Positions 34,695 through 43,706 of a stretch of 64,000 nucleotides of DNA are shown piece by piece. The notes under the pieces were generated by a model. That model was given only the letters and a program-made list of their open reading frames with translations, did not search any database and was not told the DNA's origin. Each line of letters starts with the position of its first letter. The stretch's first letter is position 1. A program made the translations under genes and the position numbers. The DNA comes from Vitreimonas flagellata (GTDB lineage: Bacteria; Pseudomonadota; Alphaproteobacteria; Caulobacterales; Aquidulcibacteraceae), in the NCBI RefSeq assembly GCF_004634425.1, contig NZ_SBJL01000001.1, forward strand, positions 531,001-595,000. The letters run 5' to 3'.

Positions 34695-35782
34695 GGGTGA
34701 TCCTCCGGATCAATAGGGAGAAGAATTTTGAATGCGGTGCGGCCAGGCACGCTATCGACCTCGATGCGCCCGTCGTGCCGCGCGACGATGTCAGCTGAGA
34801 CCGTGAGGCCAAGCCCCATGCCGCCGGATTTCGTGCTCGCGAACGCTTCAAACAAGCGATCGGCGACGTCAGGATGCAAACCCGGGCCATTGTCGACAAT
34901 CTGCACTTCAAGCTGCGCACGCGCTGCGCCGCTGGCGGCTGAGCGGAAACGCACGCCAGGCCGGTACGCCGTGATGATCGCGATCTCGCCGTCTTGCTGC
35001 TCGCCCAAAGCTTCGACGGCGTTCTTGGCGATGTTCAAGAAGGCTTGGATCAATTGGTCCAGATCGCCGCGCACCGGCGGCAAGCTCGGGTCGTAGCGTT
35101 CGCGGATCATCACATCCGGCGAACTCGACCCAATAAGTTTGCGCACGCGATCGAGCGCTTCGTGAATGTTGAACGGCTCAAAGCGCGGCGGATGGAACGA
35201 ACCCAACGGGTCGATCCGGTCAGTCAGTCGGTGAATCCGATCCACTTCATCGCAAATCAAGGTCGCAAGCGCTGACGCTTCGTCATCAGCGCCACGCGAG
35301 ATGAGTTGTGCGGCTGCGCGAATGCCGGCGAGCGGATTGCGCACTTCATGCGCCAGCGTGCGCGTCGCGGAATTCATCGCGGTGGCCAGCGGCGCCACAC
35401 GCGCGCGCGGCGCATGCGTAATCACCAGCGCCACGTAGCCGTTATCACCCACCTGCCCCGCCGACACCGTCGCGCGGCCCAAAGCAAAGCCGGGGCCTGC
35501 GAGCGTCACATCGGCCTCAGCCACCGCTACGCCATTCGCGGCGCGCCGCGCGAGCCCAAGGATCGGCGCATCATTTCCGAATATCTCGTCGAGCCGGCGG
35601 CCCAGCAGACCGCGTCCGACAGCGGCGAGCAATTCAGCGGCGGCAGCGTTCACGAACCGAATGCGTTCACCGGAATCCAGGCCAATCACCGGCGCCGGCA
35701 GCGCCTCCAGCCAACGCTCGGCATCCGGCGTGGACATCCGTCCCGCGAGAGGCCGCACCTCGCTCAATCTAGAACCGACCAT
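34691..35782 (-). CDS. ntrB: Nitrogen sensor histidine kinase NtrB
   Basis: A 363-residue soluble kinase/phosphatase of NtrC. The N-terminal PAS-like domain spans about 20-125, the HisKA box ATRTLAHEVRNPLAGIR holds the phospho-accepting H145, and the HATPase_c domain (about 230-360) has NIAKNAVEAL (N box), DNGPGLHPD (G1) and GGMGLGLTVS (G2). No transmembrane helix is seen, as expected. The start at 35782 is chosen from an in-frame ATG that yields normal length; a 149-codon upstream extension runs antisense through ispDF and is rejected. Its partner PII protein is not in the window. Confidence 0.93.
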   Translation of the reverse strand: MVGSRLSEVRPLAGRMSTPDAERWLEALPAPVIGLDSGERIRFVNAAAAELLAAVGRGLLGRRLDEIFGNDAPILGLARRAANGVAVAEADVTLAGPGFALGRATVSAGQVGDNGYVALVITHAPRARVAPLATAMNSATRTLAHEVRNPLAGIRAAAQLISRGADDEASALATLICDEVDRIHRLTDRIDPLGSFHPPRFEPFNIHEALDRVRKLIGSSSPDVMIRERYDPSLPPVRGDLDQLIQAFLNIAKNAVEALGEQQDGEIAIITAYRPGVRFRSAASGAARAQLEVQIVDNGPGLHPDVADRLFEAFASTKSGGMGLGLTVSADIVARHDGRIEVDSVPGRTAFKILLPIDPEDHP

Positions 35783-35939
35783 GACCGCACCCCCAGCGCG
35801 AGGCGCGAGACAAGCCGGCGATTTTCGTTCAAATCGAGCATCCTTGGCCCCGTCCTCGGCGTCGAGTATGGCGCCTAAAAAGCGGGCGCCAAGGGTTTTA
35901 TGCTGCGATGCAACACGAGCGCGAAGAATTCTCCATCCG

Positions 35940-37076
35940 ATGAAAGTCTCCGCCATCATCGTCGCCGCAGGCGTCGGCAGCCGCGCCGGCGGCGAATTAC
36001 CCAAACAATACAATCGTCTTCTGGGTAAGCCGGTGCTGCGTTGGTCGATAGAGGCGTTCCTGGGCGCCGACGTGGAGGAGGTCGTGGTCGCCATCGGCCT
36101 CGACCAGGACGACCTCTTCAATACCGCAATTGCGTCCCTCCCCGCTCGCGCGGTGCGAGGCGGGGCGACGCGCACGGAATCCGTACGAGCGGCGCTGAAC
36201 GCGATTTCCGACACCGATGTCATTCTCATTCACGACGCTGCACGCCCGGGCCTTTCTGAGACCACGATCCGCGCTCTGATCGAAGCGGTGTGCGACGGCG
36301 CGCCTGCTGTAGCGCCGGCTTTGCCCGCTGCGGATGCACTCCAGCGCGTCGGCGCCGACAATGTCGTCGTCGCTGAGATTTCACGCGAGAATTTGATGCG
36401 CGTGCAGACGCCGCAAGCCTTCAATGCCGCCGCCCTGCGCGCCGCCTACGCCGCCGCTGGCGAGGCAAGCTTCGCCGATGACCTCGCCGTGATTCGTGCG
36501 TACGGCGCCGAAACGAAACTCATCGCCGGCGATCCGCGCCTGATGAAGATCACCTATCCCGGAGATTTGGAAATGCTCGCCCGCCTGCTCGATGAGCGCT
36601 TCGTCAGCGTCGGCAACGGCATTGACGCGCATCGCTTCGGCGAAGGCGATCACGTCACGCTTTGCGGCGTGCGCATTCCGCATGAAAAAGGATTGCTCGG
36701 TCATTCCGACGCCGACGCCGGCTGGCACGCGCTCGTCGACGCCATTCTCGGCGCACTCGGCGAAGGCGATATCGGCGCGCACTTCCCGCCCAGCGATCCA
36801 CAATGGAAAGGCGCGGACTCGGAAAAATTTCTGCGCCACGCGCTGCAACTCGCCGATTCCGCCGGCGCCACGATCACGCACGTCGATGTCACGCTCGTCT
36901 GCGAACGCCCGAAGATCGGCCCGCACCGTGACGCCATGCGAGCGCGCACCGCCGCCGTTCTCGATCTGCCGATCGAACGCGTCAGCGTGAAAGCCACCAC
37001 GACCGAACGCATGGGCTTCCTCGGCCGCGAAGAAGGCCTGGCCGCGTACGCGACAGCAACGCTGCTGCGCCGCTAG
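35940..37076 (+). CDS. ispDF: Bifunctional IspD/IspF isoprenoid enzyme
   Basis: A 378-residue fusion that catalyses two steps of the MEP pathway: MEP cytidylyltransferase (IspD, about 1-210) and 2-C-methyl-erythritol 2,4-cyclodiphosphate synthase (IspF, about 218-378). IspD shows AIIVAAGVGSRAG with PKQY and the IHDAARP motif; IspF shows GNGIDAHRF (DxH metal ligands) and LGHSDADAGWHALVDAI. The fusion is characteristic of alphaproteobacteria and campylobacters. The start at 35940 (MKVSAIIVAAG) is chosen by homology. It is divergent from ntrB, as in many relatives. Confidence 0.97.
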   Translation: MKVSAIIVAAGVGSRAGGELPKQYNRLLGKPVLRWSIEAFLGADVEEVVVAIGLDQDDLFNTAIASLPARAVRGGATRTESVRAALNAISDTDVILIHDAARPGLSETTIRALIEAVCDGAPAVAPALPAADALQRVGADNVVVAEISRENLMRVQTPQAFNAAALRAAYAAAGEASFADDLAVIRAYGAETKLIAGDPRLMKITYPGDLEMLARLLDERFVSVGNGIDAHRFGEGDHVTLCGVRIPHEKGLLGHSDADAGWHALVDAILGALGEGDIGAHFPPSDPQWKGADSEKFLRHALQLADSAGATITHVDVTLVCERPKIGPHRDAMRARTAAVLDLPIERVSVKATTTERMGFLGREEGLAAYATATLLRR

Positions 37077-37079
37077 CCG

Positions 37080-39788
37080 CTATTGCTGCGTCGGATCAGT
37101 CGGCGCCGTCGGCGTTTCCTGCGCCGGCAATTCGCCGCCACATCTGCGCATCCAAGGATAGATGCGGCACTCTTCCGCGCCTGAGAGCCCTTCCCAGAGC
37201 GCACGCGGCAGATTGATGTAATCGTCCGTCCAACCGGGCCCATCCGGCGCCGGAAACTCCCGCCAACCGCCGCTCGGCAGCGCGAGATGGCTCATGAGCT
37301 CCGGCGATTTCGCCACGATCATCACGCTCGCGGCCAAGCCGCCATAATACGACACATATGGCTGCTCGAAGCGATCGCTGATCCGGTATTGCGTGTAGGC
37401 GCCCAGATCACGCGCCACGCGCGCCGCTTCCGACACCAGCGCCAGATTGCGGTTCGATAGGTGCAACACCACGATGCCGCGATCCGAGGTCTTGTTGAGG
37501 TACGTGCGGATCGCTTCCGCCGTCAGCAAGTGCGCCGGGATCGCGTCGGACGAGAACGCATCGACGACGATCACATCGAACTCGCCATCCGGCTCTTCAG
37601 CGATCCGCAGCCGCGCATCGCCGATCACGACGCGCGCGTTCGGCTGACATTCCGGCACGTAGGTAAAGTCGCCGCCGGGTTCTACTGCCAAGCGCACAAC
37701 AGCTGGATCGATCTCGAAAATCGTCAAACTATCGCTCGGACGCGTCAGGCACGCCGACGAACCAGCGCCCAAACCGATCAGCGCCATATTTGAGCTTTCG
37801 CCGGTCGAAAGGCCCGCGAGGATCGCCTCCCCTAGCGCGGTGCGCGGATGATAATAGGTGAGGGGCAGGCGGGTGAGGCCGGGGGCTGCGAGCTGGGCGC
37901 CGTGGATCGTGGTGCCGTGCAAAAGAATACGCAACGGCGGCACGCTCGGATCGCTCGGATCGTCCATCACGCGCGTACGCAGCACGCCGAAGAAGCTGCG
38001 CTCTTGCGTGATAATCCGCGCACCGCGTGCGTCTTCCAAGAAGATCACAACAAACGATACCAGCACCACAGCCGCCAACACAAATGGCCGCCCGCGATTG
38101 AAGAACACGCCAAACGCACAGAGCAGAATGCCGACCGTCACCAGCAATTGCGGCGTCAGCCGCGCGCCGACGAGCACCTGCATAATGAGAAACAACAAAC
38201 TCGGCAGCGCCACGCCGCACGCAAAATCCGCGACGGGCGAATCCCCGTCGCGTCGGTTCTGCGTCGTGCCGTGTACCACAAACATCAACACCAGCATGCT
38301 CGACGCGATTAGCACCAAGCCCCAAGGCTGCTGAATTTCCAGATGCGCGGCGCCTTCGATGATGGAGCGGACGAAGATCGTCTCCAGATGGAAGGCGATC
38401 CAAATCACAATGCCCGCATGCACGGCCGCCGCACCGAGGAACGCATAGCGGAACGGCGCCGGTCGGCGTTCATCGCCCCACCCCGCCGCCACCATCGCGC
38501 ACGCTGCACCCAGCGCGCCGACAATGATCACCGCATCGATCGTCGCCGCGCGCACGTTCAAGATCACGAACAGCACCGCGATCATCACGGCCGCGCCTAT
38601 TGAAGCATCCATCAAACGCGGCATGTCGTTCTGTTGGCGCGGTCTGAACAAGCACGCCGCCGCCAAGGCCAACGGATATTCATAGACGTTGTTGAAGATC
38701 ACCGGCGCCAATAGCGCCGCGAACGCGCCGCCGAGCACGCCGCCCAGCGACACGTAAAGATAAAACTCCGTCAGCCGGCTCGCATCCGGCCGCGCCTTAG
38801 CGAGCGTCAGGTGGCACACGAGCGCGCTGAAGAAGAAGCCAGTCACAATCCCGGTGACCGAGAACACCCAATTGCCGGACGCGTAATAGGACGCCAGCAA
38901 AAACGCGATTGCGAAGGGATGAATGAAGAGCGTCGACGCAATCAGCTTCTCGCTGCCCTTCGCGAATGCGATCACGAACGTCGCGAGATAAAGCGCCAGC
39001 GGGATCACCCACAGCATCGGCGCCGAGGCCACATCCGTCGAAATGTGCTGCGTCACGCCGAGCGAAAGTGCGGACGGCGCCGCCGCCGCCGCGATCCAAT
39101 ACAGACGCTCGCGCCACGTCACCGCCGCCGCATCCGGCGCAGCTTCCGATTTCACCGGCGCAGGCGCGCCGTCATTGGCCGACACCGCCATGCCCGCGCA
39201 CAGCACCACCAGCGCCGCCACCAGCACATAACCCGCTGTCCACGCGCTACTCTGCGCCTGCGCGCCCAAGAGCGGTTCGATCAAGGCCGGATACCCGAGC
39301 AGGCCGATGAACGAACCCAAATTGCTCGCCGCGTAGAGATAATACGGATCGTGTGCGTCTGCGCGTCCGGTGCGCGAATACCAGGCTTGCAGCAAAGGCG
39401 CGGTCGCTGATGCCGCGGCGAACGGCGCGCCCACCGAAAGCGCGAGCACACCAACAAGCCACAATGCCGGATGCTCAGAACTCGGCGCGCCCAGCGCGTT
39501 CGTCACGTGCACGGGCAGCACCAGCCACGCCGCCAACAGAACCACGCCATGCACCACGGCCTGCACCCGCAAATCGCGCACGCGCGCCAGCAAGTGCGCA
39601 TAGAGGTAGCCCACCAGCAACGCCGCCTGGAAAAACGCCATCGACGTGTTCCACACCGCCGGCGATCCGCCCAAGAGTGGCGTCACCATCCGCCCGAACA
39701 GCGGCTGCAGCACGAAGATCAGCGCAGCGCTGGAAAACAGCGCCAGCGCGAAAATCGGCGCAGCGGCGCGGCGCGCAAGAGATTGCAT
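37080..39788 (-). CDS. Fused membrane transporter-like/spermidine synthase-like protein
   Basis: A 902-residue protein. Residues about 1-600 contain many hydrophobic helices (roughly 18) in a major-facilitator-like arrangement. The C-terminal domain (about 660-870) has a spermidine-synthase-like Rossmann fold: ALIGLGAGSSACL (SAM-site glycine loop), FEIDPAVVRLA (acidic residue after beta2) and VVDAFSSDAIPAHLLT (catalytic aspartate region). The family is annotated as fused MFS/spermidine synthase, but its reaction is unproven. The start at 39788 has a strong GGGAGG ribosome site 5 bases upstream; a 163-codon extension runs antisense through cinA and is rejected. Cytochrome-c-linked or polyamine export roles are speculative. 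Confidence 0.85.
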   Translation of the reverse strand: MQSLARRAAAPIFALALFSSAALIFVLQPLFGRMVTPLLGGSPAVWNTSMAFFQAALLVGYLYAHLLARVRDLRVQAVVHGVVLLAAWLVLPVHVTNALGAPSSEHPALWLVGVLALSVGAPFAAASATAPLLQAWYSRTGRADAHDPYYLYAASNLGSFIGLLGYPALIEPLLGAQAQSSAWTAGYVLVAALVVLCAGMAVSANDGAPAPVKSEAAPDAAAVTWRERLYWIAAAAAPSALSLGVTQHISTDVASAPMLWVIPLALYLATFVIAFAKGSEKLIASTLFIHPFAIAFLLASYYASGNWVFSVTGIVTGFFFSALVCHLTLAKARPDASRLTEFYLYVSLGGVLGGAFAALLAPVIFNNVYEYPLALAAACLFRPRQQNDMPRLMDASIGAAVMIAVLFVILNVRAATIDAVIIVGALGAACAMVAAGWGDERRPAPFRYAFLGAAAVHAGIVIWIAFHLETIFVRSIIEGAAHLEIQQPWGLVLIASSMLVLMFVVHGTTQNRRDGDSPVADFACGVALPSLLFLIMQVLVGARLTPQLLVTVGILLCAFGVFFNRGRPFVLAAVVLVSFVVIFLEDARGARIITQERSFFGVLRTRVMDDPSDPSVPPLRILLHGTTIHGAQLAAPGLTRLPLTYYHPRTALGEAILAGLSTGESSNMALIGLGAGSSACLTRPSDSLTIFEIDPAVVRLAVEPGGDFTYVPECQPNARVVIGDARLRIAEEPDGEFDVIVVDAFSSDAIPAHLLTAEAIRTYLNKTSDRGIVVLHLSNRNLALVSEAARVARDLGAYTQYRISDRFEQPYVSYYGGLAASVMIVAKSPELMSHLALPSGGWREFPAPDGPGWTDDYINLPRALWEGLSGAEECRIYPWMRRCGGELPAQETPTAPTDPTQQ

Positions 39789-39875
39789 ATTCCCTCCCCT
39801 AGACAGGGCGCTTCTGCCATCGCCCCCGAGCCCTGGGAATGGACTTTCTCCACATCGCGGCGCTATCCACGACGA

Positions 39876-40361
39876 ATGACCGCCACCTATAAGAACGCCC
39901 AAAAGCTGCTGGCCGAAACAAAATCGCGCGGCCTGATGATCGCCACCGCTGAGAGCTGCACCGGCGGTCTGATCGCCGCTTCGCTCGCGGCCGTGCCCGG
40001 CGCTTCCGCCAGCTTGGAGCGCGGCTTCGTCACCTATTCGAACGAAGCCAAAACCGAAATGCTCGGCGTGCCCGCCGATCTTATCCAGCGCCTCGGCGCC
40101 GTCAGCCGCGACGTCGCCATTGCGATGGCCGAAGGCGCGATCGCCAAAAGCCGCGCCGACATAAGTGTCGCGGTCACCGGCATAGCCGGCCCCGACGGCG
40201 GCACGCCTGAAAAACCCGTCGGCCTCGTCCACCTGGCCGCCGCAGGCCGCAATGGCGCGACCATCCACGAAGAGCAACGCTTCGGCGATTTAGGGCGGCA
40301 CGAAATCCAACTTGCGACCGTGCTCGCCGCGTTCGATCTGCTGAAGCGCGTGATGGATTAG
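39876..40361 (+). CDS. CinA C-terminal domain protein (nicotinamide-nucleotide amidase)
   Basis: A 161-residue stand-alone CinA C-terminal (PncC) domain, which deamidates nicotinamide mononucleotide in NAD recycling. Signatures: IATAESCTGGLIAASL (about 22-37, catalytic Ser/Thr region), GFVTYSNEAKTEMLGV, and VAVTGIAGPDGGTPEKPVGLV (residues about 106-126). The N-terminal MoaB-like domain of full CinA is absent, the usual form in alphaproteobacteria. Its stop overlaps the convergent COQ10-like gene by 4 bases. Confidence 0.93.
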   Translation: MTATYKNAQKLLAETKSRGLMIATAESCTGGLIAASLAAVPGASASLERGFVTYSNEAKTEMLGVPADLIQRLGAVSRDVAIAMAEGAIAKSRADISVAVTGIAGPDGGTPEKPVGLVHLAAAGRNGATIHEEQRFGDLGRHEIQLATVLAAFDLLKRVMD

Positions 40362-40813
40362 CGGCCGAGCCGCTTCTTCGCTTCGCGCTCAAACGCGCCC
40401 ATCACCCGCGCGGCGACCTTGTCCTTGTTGGCGCTCACGACCGCATTCAGCAACGGGTTCTTGAACTGATACGAAATCCAGAAGCGCACCTTCGCGCCTT
40501 TCTCGTGCGGCTCGAAGCGCCAGCGATTGTCGAGCGCATGAAAGGGCCCGCTCACCAGCGCCACGTCCACTTCGCCCTTCGCAGGCTCGCAGCGCACCGT
40601 GGTCGAGAAGCGCTCGGTGATCGCCTTCCAGCCCACGATCGCCGTGGCGACACCTTCCCAGCCGCCTTCATCGCGCGGCTCTTCCTTCACCACGCGCAAG
40701 CTCTGCAGCCACGGAACAAATTCCGGATACGCGCGCACATCGCCGACCAACCGGCACAAATCCGCCGGCGCATACGGCAAGATGCGCTCTGCTTCGATCG
40801 TGGTGCGGGTCAC
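40358..40813 (-). CDS. COQ10/RatA-like polyketide cyclase/START protein
   Basis: A 151-residue single-domain START/SRPBCC protein. ERILPYAPADLCRLVGDV followed by YPEFVPWL (about 29-36) is typical of the Coq10/RatA family. In mitochondria COQ10 binds coenzyme Q and supports respiration; E. coli RatA is described as a ribosome-association toxin. In alphaproteobacteria the COQ10 view, with lipA and pdh nearby, is more convincing, but function is not proven from sequence. It lies just downstream of lipA, separated by a palindromic repeat, and probably shares its transcript. Confidence 0.88.
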   Translation of the reverse strand: MTRTTIEAERILPYAPADLCRLVGDVRAYPEFVPWLQSLRVVKEEPRDEGGWEGVATAIVGWKAITERFSTTVRCEPAKGEVDVALVSGPFHALDNRWRFEPHEKGAKVRFWISYQFKNPLLNAVVSANKDKVAARVMGAFEREAKKRLGR

Positions 40814-40820
40814 TAAACTG

Positions 40821-40943
40821 CTCCCCCGTTTACGGGGGAGCTGTCACGCACAGCGTGACTGAGGGGGCGCGGCGCACGCAATTGGCGGAGTTTCCCCCTC
40901 CAGCTCGCTACGCTCGCCACCTCCCCCGCTAGCGGGGGAGGAG
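40821..40943. repeat. GC-rich palindromic repeat, full copy 1 (intergenic)
   Basis: The copy opens with CTCCCCCG-TTTA-CGGGGGAG (40821-40840), continues CTGTCACGC-ACA-GCGTGACTGAGGGGG, and closes after a spacer with TTCCCCCTC...CTCCCCCGCTAGCGGGGGAG. It sits between lipA and the COQ10-like gene. The same modules occur at 47205-47318, 49458-49512 and, diverged, at 53185-53310. Confidence 0.85.
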
Positions 40944-40958
40944 TTGGCATGCGCCGCC

Positions 40959-41930
40959 TCAAGCTTGCTGCGCCAAACGCGCCGCTTTCAGCCGCGCAAA
41001 ATCTTCGCCCGCGTGATGCGAAGAGCGCGTCAGCGGCGAGGCCGACACCATGAGAAAGCCCTTGGCGTACGCGATCGTCTCCAGCGCCTTGAACTCTTCC
41101 GGCGTCCAGAACCGATCGATCGCCGCGTGCTTCTTCGTCGGCTGCAAATATTGGCCGATGGTGAGAAAATCCACGTTAGCGACGCGCAGATCATCCATGA
41201 CCTGCAGCACTTCGTCTTTCGTCTCACCGAGGCCCACCATCAGCCCAGACTTCGTGAATTGGTTCGGATCGCGCTGCTTCACCGAATCCAGCAAGCGCAG
41301 CGATTGATAATAACGCGCGCCCGGCCGGATCGAATGATAGAGCCGCGGCACGGTTTCCAGATTGTGGTTGAACACATCCGGCGCCGCGTCGATCACCAAT
41401 TCCGCAGCACCCGGCTTACGCAAAAAGTCCGGCGTCAAAATTTCAATCGTCGTCTCAGGCGCAGCCTCACGAATAGCGCGGATCGTCCGCACGAAATGAT
41501 CGGCGCCGCCGTCGTCCAGATCGTCGCGATCGACTGACGTCACCACGACATGCTTCAAGCCCATCTTCGCGGTGGCGTGCGCGACATTCTCCGGCTCAGA
41601 CTCATCCAGCGGCGACGGCTTGCCCGTCGACACGTTGCAGAAGCTGCAGGCGCGCGTGCAGATGCCCCCCAGGATCATGAAGGTCGCGTGCTTTTGGCTC
41701 CAGCACTCGCCGATGTTCGGGCAGCCGGCTTCTTCGCAGACCGTGTGCAGCTTCAGATCGCGCACGAGCTCTTTGGTCTGGTGGTAGCCCAAGCTCGTCG
41801 GCGCCTTCACCCGGATCCAGTCCGGCTTACGCGGCGACGCATTATCCGGCCGCCGCTCCTTTTCGGGGTGGCGGGGGCGGGCTTCGCCCGGCTTTTCGCC
41901 TTCTGAGCGCAAATCAATCAGCGTCGGCAT
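40959..41930 (-). CDS. lipA: Lipoyl synthase
   Basis: A 323-residue radical SAM enzyme that inserts two sulfurs into protein-bound octanoate to make lipoyl groups, including those on the PdhB and PdhC lipoyl domains encoded nearby. Auxiliary cluster ligands are C65, C70 and C76 ([12 protein letters not shown]). The radical SAM cluster is C91, C95 and C98 (CTRACSFC). The C-terminal RSSHHAGE matches the conserved RSSY/H-type Ser that ligates the auxiliary cluster. Length is typical. It is transcribed in the same direction as the pdh operon but is separated from it by a gene on the other strand. Confidence 0.97.
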   Translation of the reverse strand: MPTLIDLRSEGEKPGEARPRHPEKERRPDNASPRKPDWIRVKAPTSLGYHQTKELVRDLKLHTVCEEAGCPNIGECWSQKHATFMILGGICTRACSFCNVSTGKPSPLDESEPENVAHATAKMGLKHVVVTSVDRDDLDDGGADHFVRTIRAIREAAPETTIEILTPDFLRKPGAAELVIDAAPDVFNHNLETVPRLYHSIRPGARYYQSLRLLDSVKQRDPNQFTKSGLMVGLGETKDEVLQVMDDLRVANVDFLTIGQYLQPTKKHAAIDRFWTPEEFKALETIAYAKGFLMVSASPLTRSSHHAGEDFARLKAARLAQQA

Positions 41931-42055
41931 CCCCGGAACATGAGCCTCCGCGCCTTGTCCCGCAACGCCTGGACGACATTTCTGCTCCGCGCCGCCAAGG
42001 GGTTAACGTGCGACGTCTTGCCCAAGTCTGGCCACGCCGATAGTCTCTGTTACAG

Positions 42056-42075
42056 CCGTGAAACAATAATCACGG
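42056..42075. promoter_or_regulatory. CCGTG-N10-CACGG inverted repeat, candidate operator
   Basis: CCGTG (42056-42060) and CACGG (42071-42075) flank an AT-rich 10-base centre, 62 bases before the acyl-ACP/CoA synthetase start. Spacing of about 1.5 helical turns suits a dimeric repressor, but no regulator is identified. Confidence 0.3.
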
Positions 42076-42137
42076 GACAAGCGTCCACCACTTCCTTGCG
42101 GGCGCTTTGGGCGGGTCAGTACGGAGGCATCAGGCTC

Positions 42138-43706
42138 ATGGCGCAGAAACCGTTCGAGTTGGCGCGTACGCGCGTCTCCTTGTTCGAAGCCCTTCTTCGG
42201 GCGCGTGATGGTCGCGGCGGCAAGTACAAGATTCTTGAGGATCACGAGCGTAAGCCGCTCTCCTACGACGACATCGTCCGCGCCGCGTTCGCGCTCGGCG
42301 GCAAGCTCGACATGTTGATCAAGCGCCGCGAAACCGCGGGCATCCTGCTGCCAACAGGCGCGGGCTGTGTGGTCACGTTCTTTGCGCTGCAAGCCATTGG
42401 CCGCACACCGGCTATGCTCAACTTCACGGCCGGTGCGATGAATCTCCGCGCCGCGTGCGAAGCCGCGAACGTCAAAAAGATTCTGACATCCCGCGCCTTC
42501 ATCAAGCTCGGCGGTCTCGAAGCGTTGGAGAAGGAACTCTCCAAGCACGCTAAGCTCATCTATCTCGAAGACGTCCGCAAAACGATCGACATCGGCGACA
42601 AGCTCGTCGCCTTGCTGAAGGGCTCTTTCCCCCGCGTATTCGCCGCGAAAGCCAATCCGGACGACACCGGCGTCATCCTCTTCACATCGGGCTCGTACGG
42701 CACACCGCGCGGCGCTGTGCTGAGCCACGCCAACATTGTCGGCAATGTCGAACAAGCACACGCGCACGTGCCGTTCGATCCGGAATGGGTGTTCTTCAAC
42801 CCGCTGCCGATGTTCCATTGCTTCGGCCTGACGGGTGGGGCGATGCTGCCGCTCTTCACCGGCCACAAAGTGTTTCTCTTCCCGTCGCCGCTGCAGGTGA
42901 AGGAAATTCCGAAGTTGGTGAAGGAAACCGGCGCCAACGTCTTCTTCGCCACCGACACGTTCGCGCAGCAATATGCGCGCAACGCCAAGGACGGCGATCT
43001 CAATTGCATCAAGCTCATGGTCTGCGGCGCTGAACGCGTGAAACCGGAGACCCGCGAACTCTACAAGACCCGCTTCGACGTCGAATTGCTCGAAGGCTAT
43101 GGCGCGACCGAGGCCTCGCCCGTCATCGCCGTGAATATCCCCGGCGCCAACAAGCACGGCACCGTCGGCCAATTCCTGCCTGGCATTGAGTGGCGCCTGG
43201 AGCCGGTGCCGGGCATCGAAGGCGGCCAGAAGCTCTTCGTGCGCGGCCCCAACGTGATGCGCGGCTATCTCGATCCCACGAAGCCGTTCGGCATCGATCT
43301 CTTGCCGCAAGGCTGGCACGACACGGGCGACGTGGTGGATGTCGACGAAGACGGCTTCATCCGTATCCTCGGCCGCGTGAAGCGCTTCGCCAAAGTCGGC
43401 GGCGAGATGGTCTCGCTCAACGCCGTCGAGAGCTACGCCCAAACCGTGTGGCCCGACCACCTCCACGCCGCCGTGGCCTTGCCGGATTCCCGCAAAGGCG
43501 AACGCATCATCCTCTTCACGGATAACGCTGACGCCAAAGTCGAAGACCTGCAGGCCTGGTGCAAAGAAAACGGCGCCAGCGAGCTCGCGATCCCGAAACG
43601 CATCGTCGTCATCGAAAGCATCCCGGTGCTCGGCAGCGGCAAAACCGATTACGTCGTGCTGCAACGCATGGCGGCGGAGCGCTTCGCGGAAGCGAAAGCG
43701 GCTTAA
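42138..43706 (+). CDS. AMP-dependent acyl-ACP/acyl-CoA synthetase (Aas C-terminal-like)
   Basis: A 522-residue ANL-superfamily adenylating enzyme. The P-loop-like FTSGSYGTPRGAVLSH (about 199-214), LLEGYGATEASPV (A5) and the GWHDTGDVVDVDEDGFIRILGR hinge region (A7-A8) are present, and the catalytic lysine lies in LGSGKTDYV near the C-terminus. It most resembles the acyl-ACP synthetase half of Aas, which recycles fatty acids into phospholipids; the N-terminal acyltransferase half is absent. The start at 42138 is preferred (GGAGG 10 bases upstream); a 66-codon upstream extension looks non-coding. Its stop overlaps the convergent small membrane-protein gene by 4 bases. Confidence 0.85.
   Translation: MAQKPFELARTRVSLFEALLRARDGRGGKYKILEDHERKPLSYDDIVRAAFALGGKLDMLIKRRETAGILLPTGAGCVVTFFALQAIGRTPAMLNFTAGAMNLRAACEAANVKKILTSRAFIKLGGLEALEKELSKHAKLIYLEDVRKTIDIGDKLVALLKGSFPRVFAAKANPDDTGVILFTSGSYGTPRGAVLSHANIVGNVEQAHAHVPFDPEWVFFNPLPMFHCFGLTGGAMLPLFTGHKVFLFPSPLQVKEIPKLVKETGANVFFATDTFAQQYARNAKDGDLNCIKLMVCGAERVKPETRELYKTRFDVELLEGYGATEASPVIAVNIPGANKHGTVGQFLPGIEWRLEPVPGIEGGQKLFVRGPNVMRGYLDPTKPFGIDLLPQGWHDTGDVVDVDEDGFIRILGRVKRFAKVGGEMVSLNAVESYAQTVWPDHLHAAVALPDSRKGERIILFTDNADAKVEDLQAWCKENGASELAIPKRIVVIESIPVLGSGKTDYVVLQRMAAERFAEAKAA

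Noticed and set aside
35783-36229. 149-codon N-terminal extension of NtrB
   Set aside because: It runs antisense through ispDF and has no PAS or membrane-domain features; the ATG at 35782 gives normal length.
39789-40277. 163-codon N-terminal extension of the MFS/spermidine-synthase fusion
   Set aside because: It is antisense to cinA, and a strong GGGAGG site precedes the ATG at 39788.
40821-40943. CRISPR-like array of GC repeats
   Set aside because: The modules are palindromic hairpins, not direct repeats with unique spacers, and no cas genes are present.
42003-43664. Minus-strand 553-codon open frame
   Set aside because: It is antisense to the acyl-ACP/CoA synthetase, has no recognisable motifs, and arises from high GC codon-position bias.
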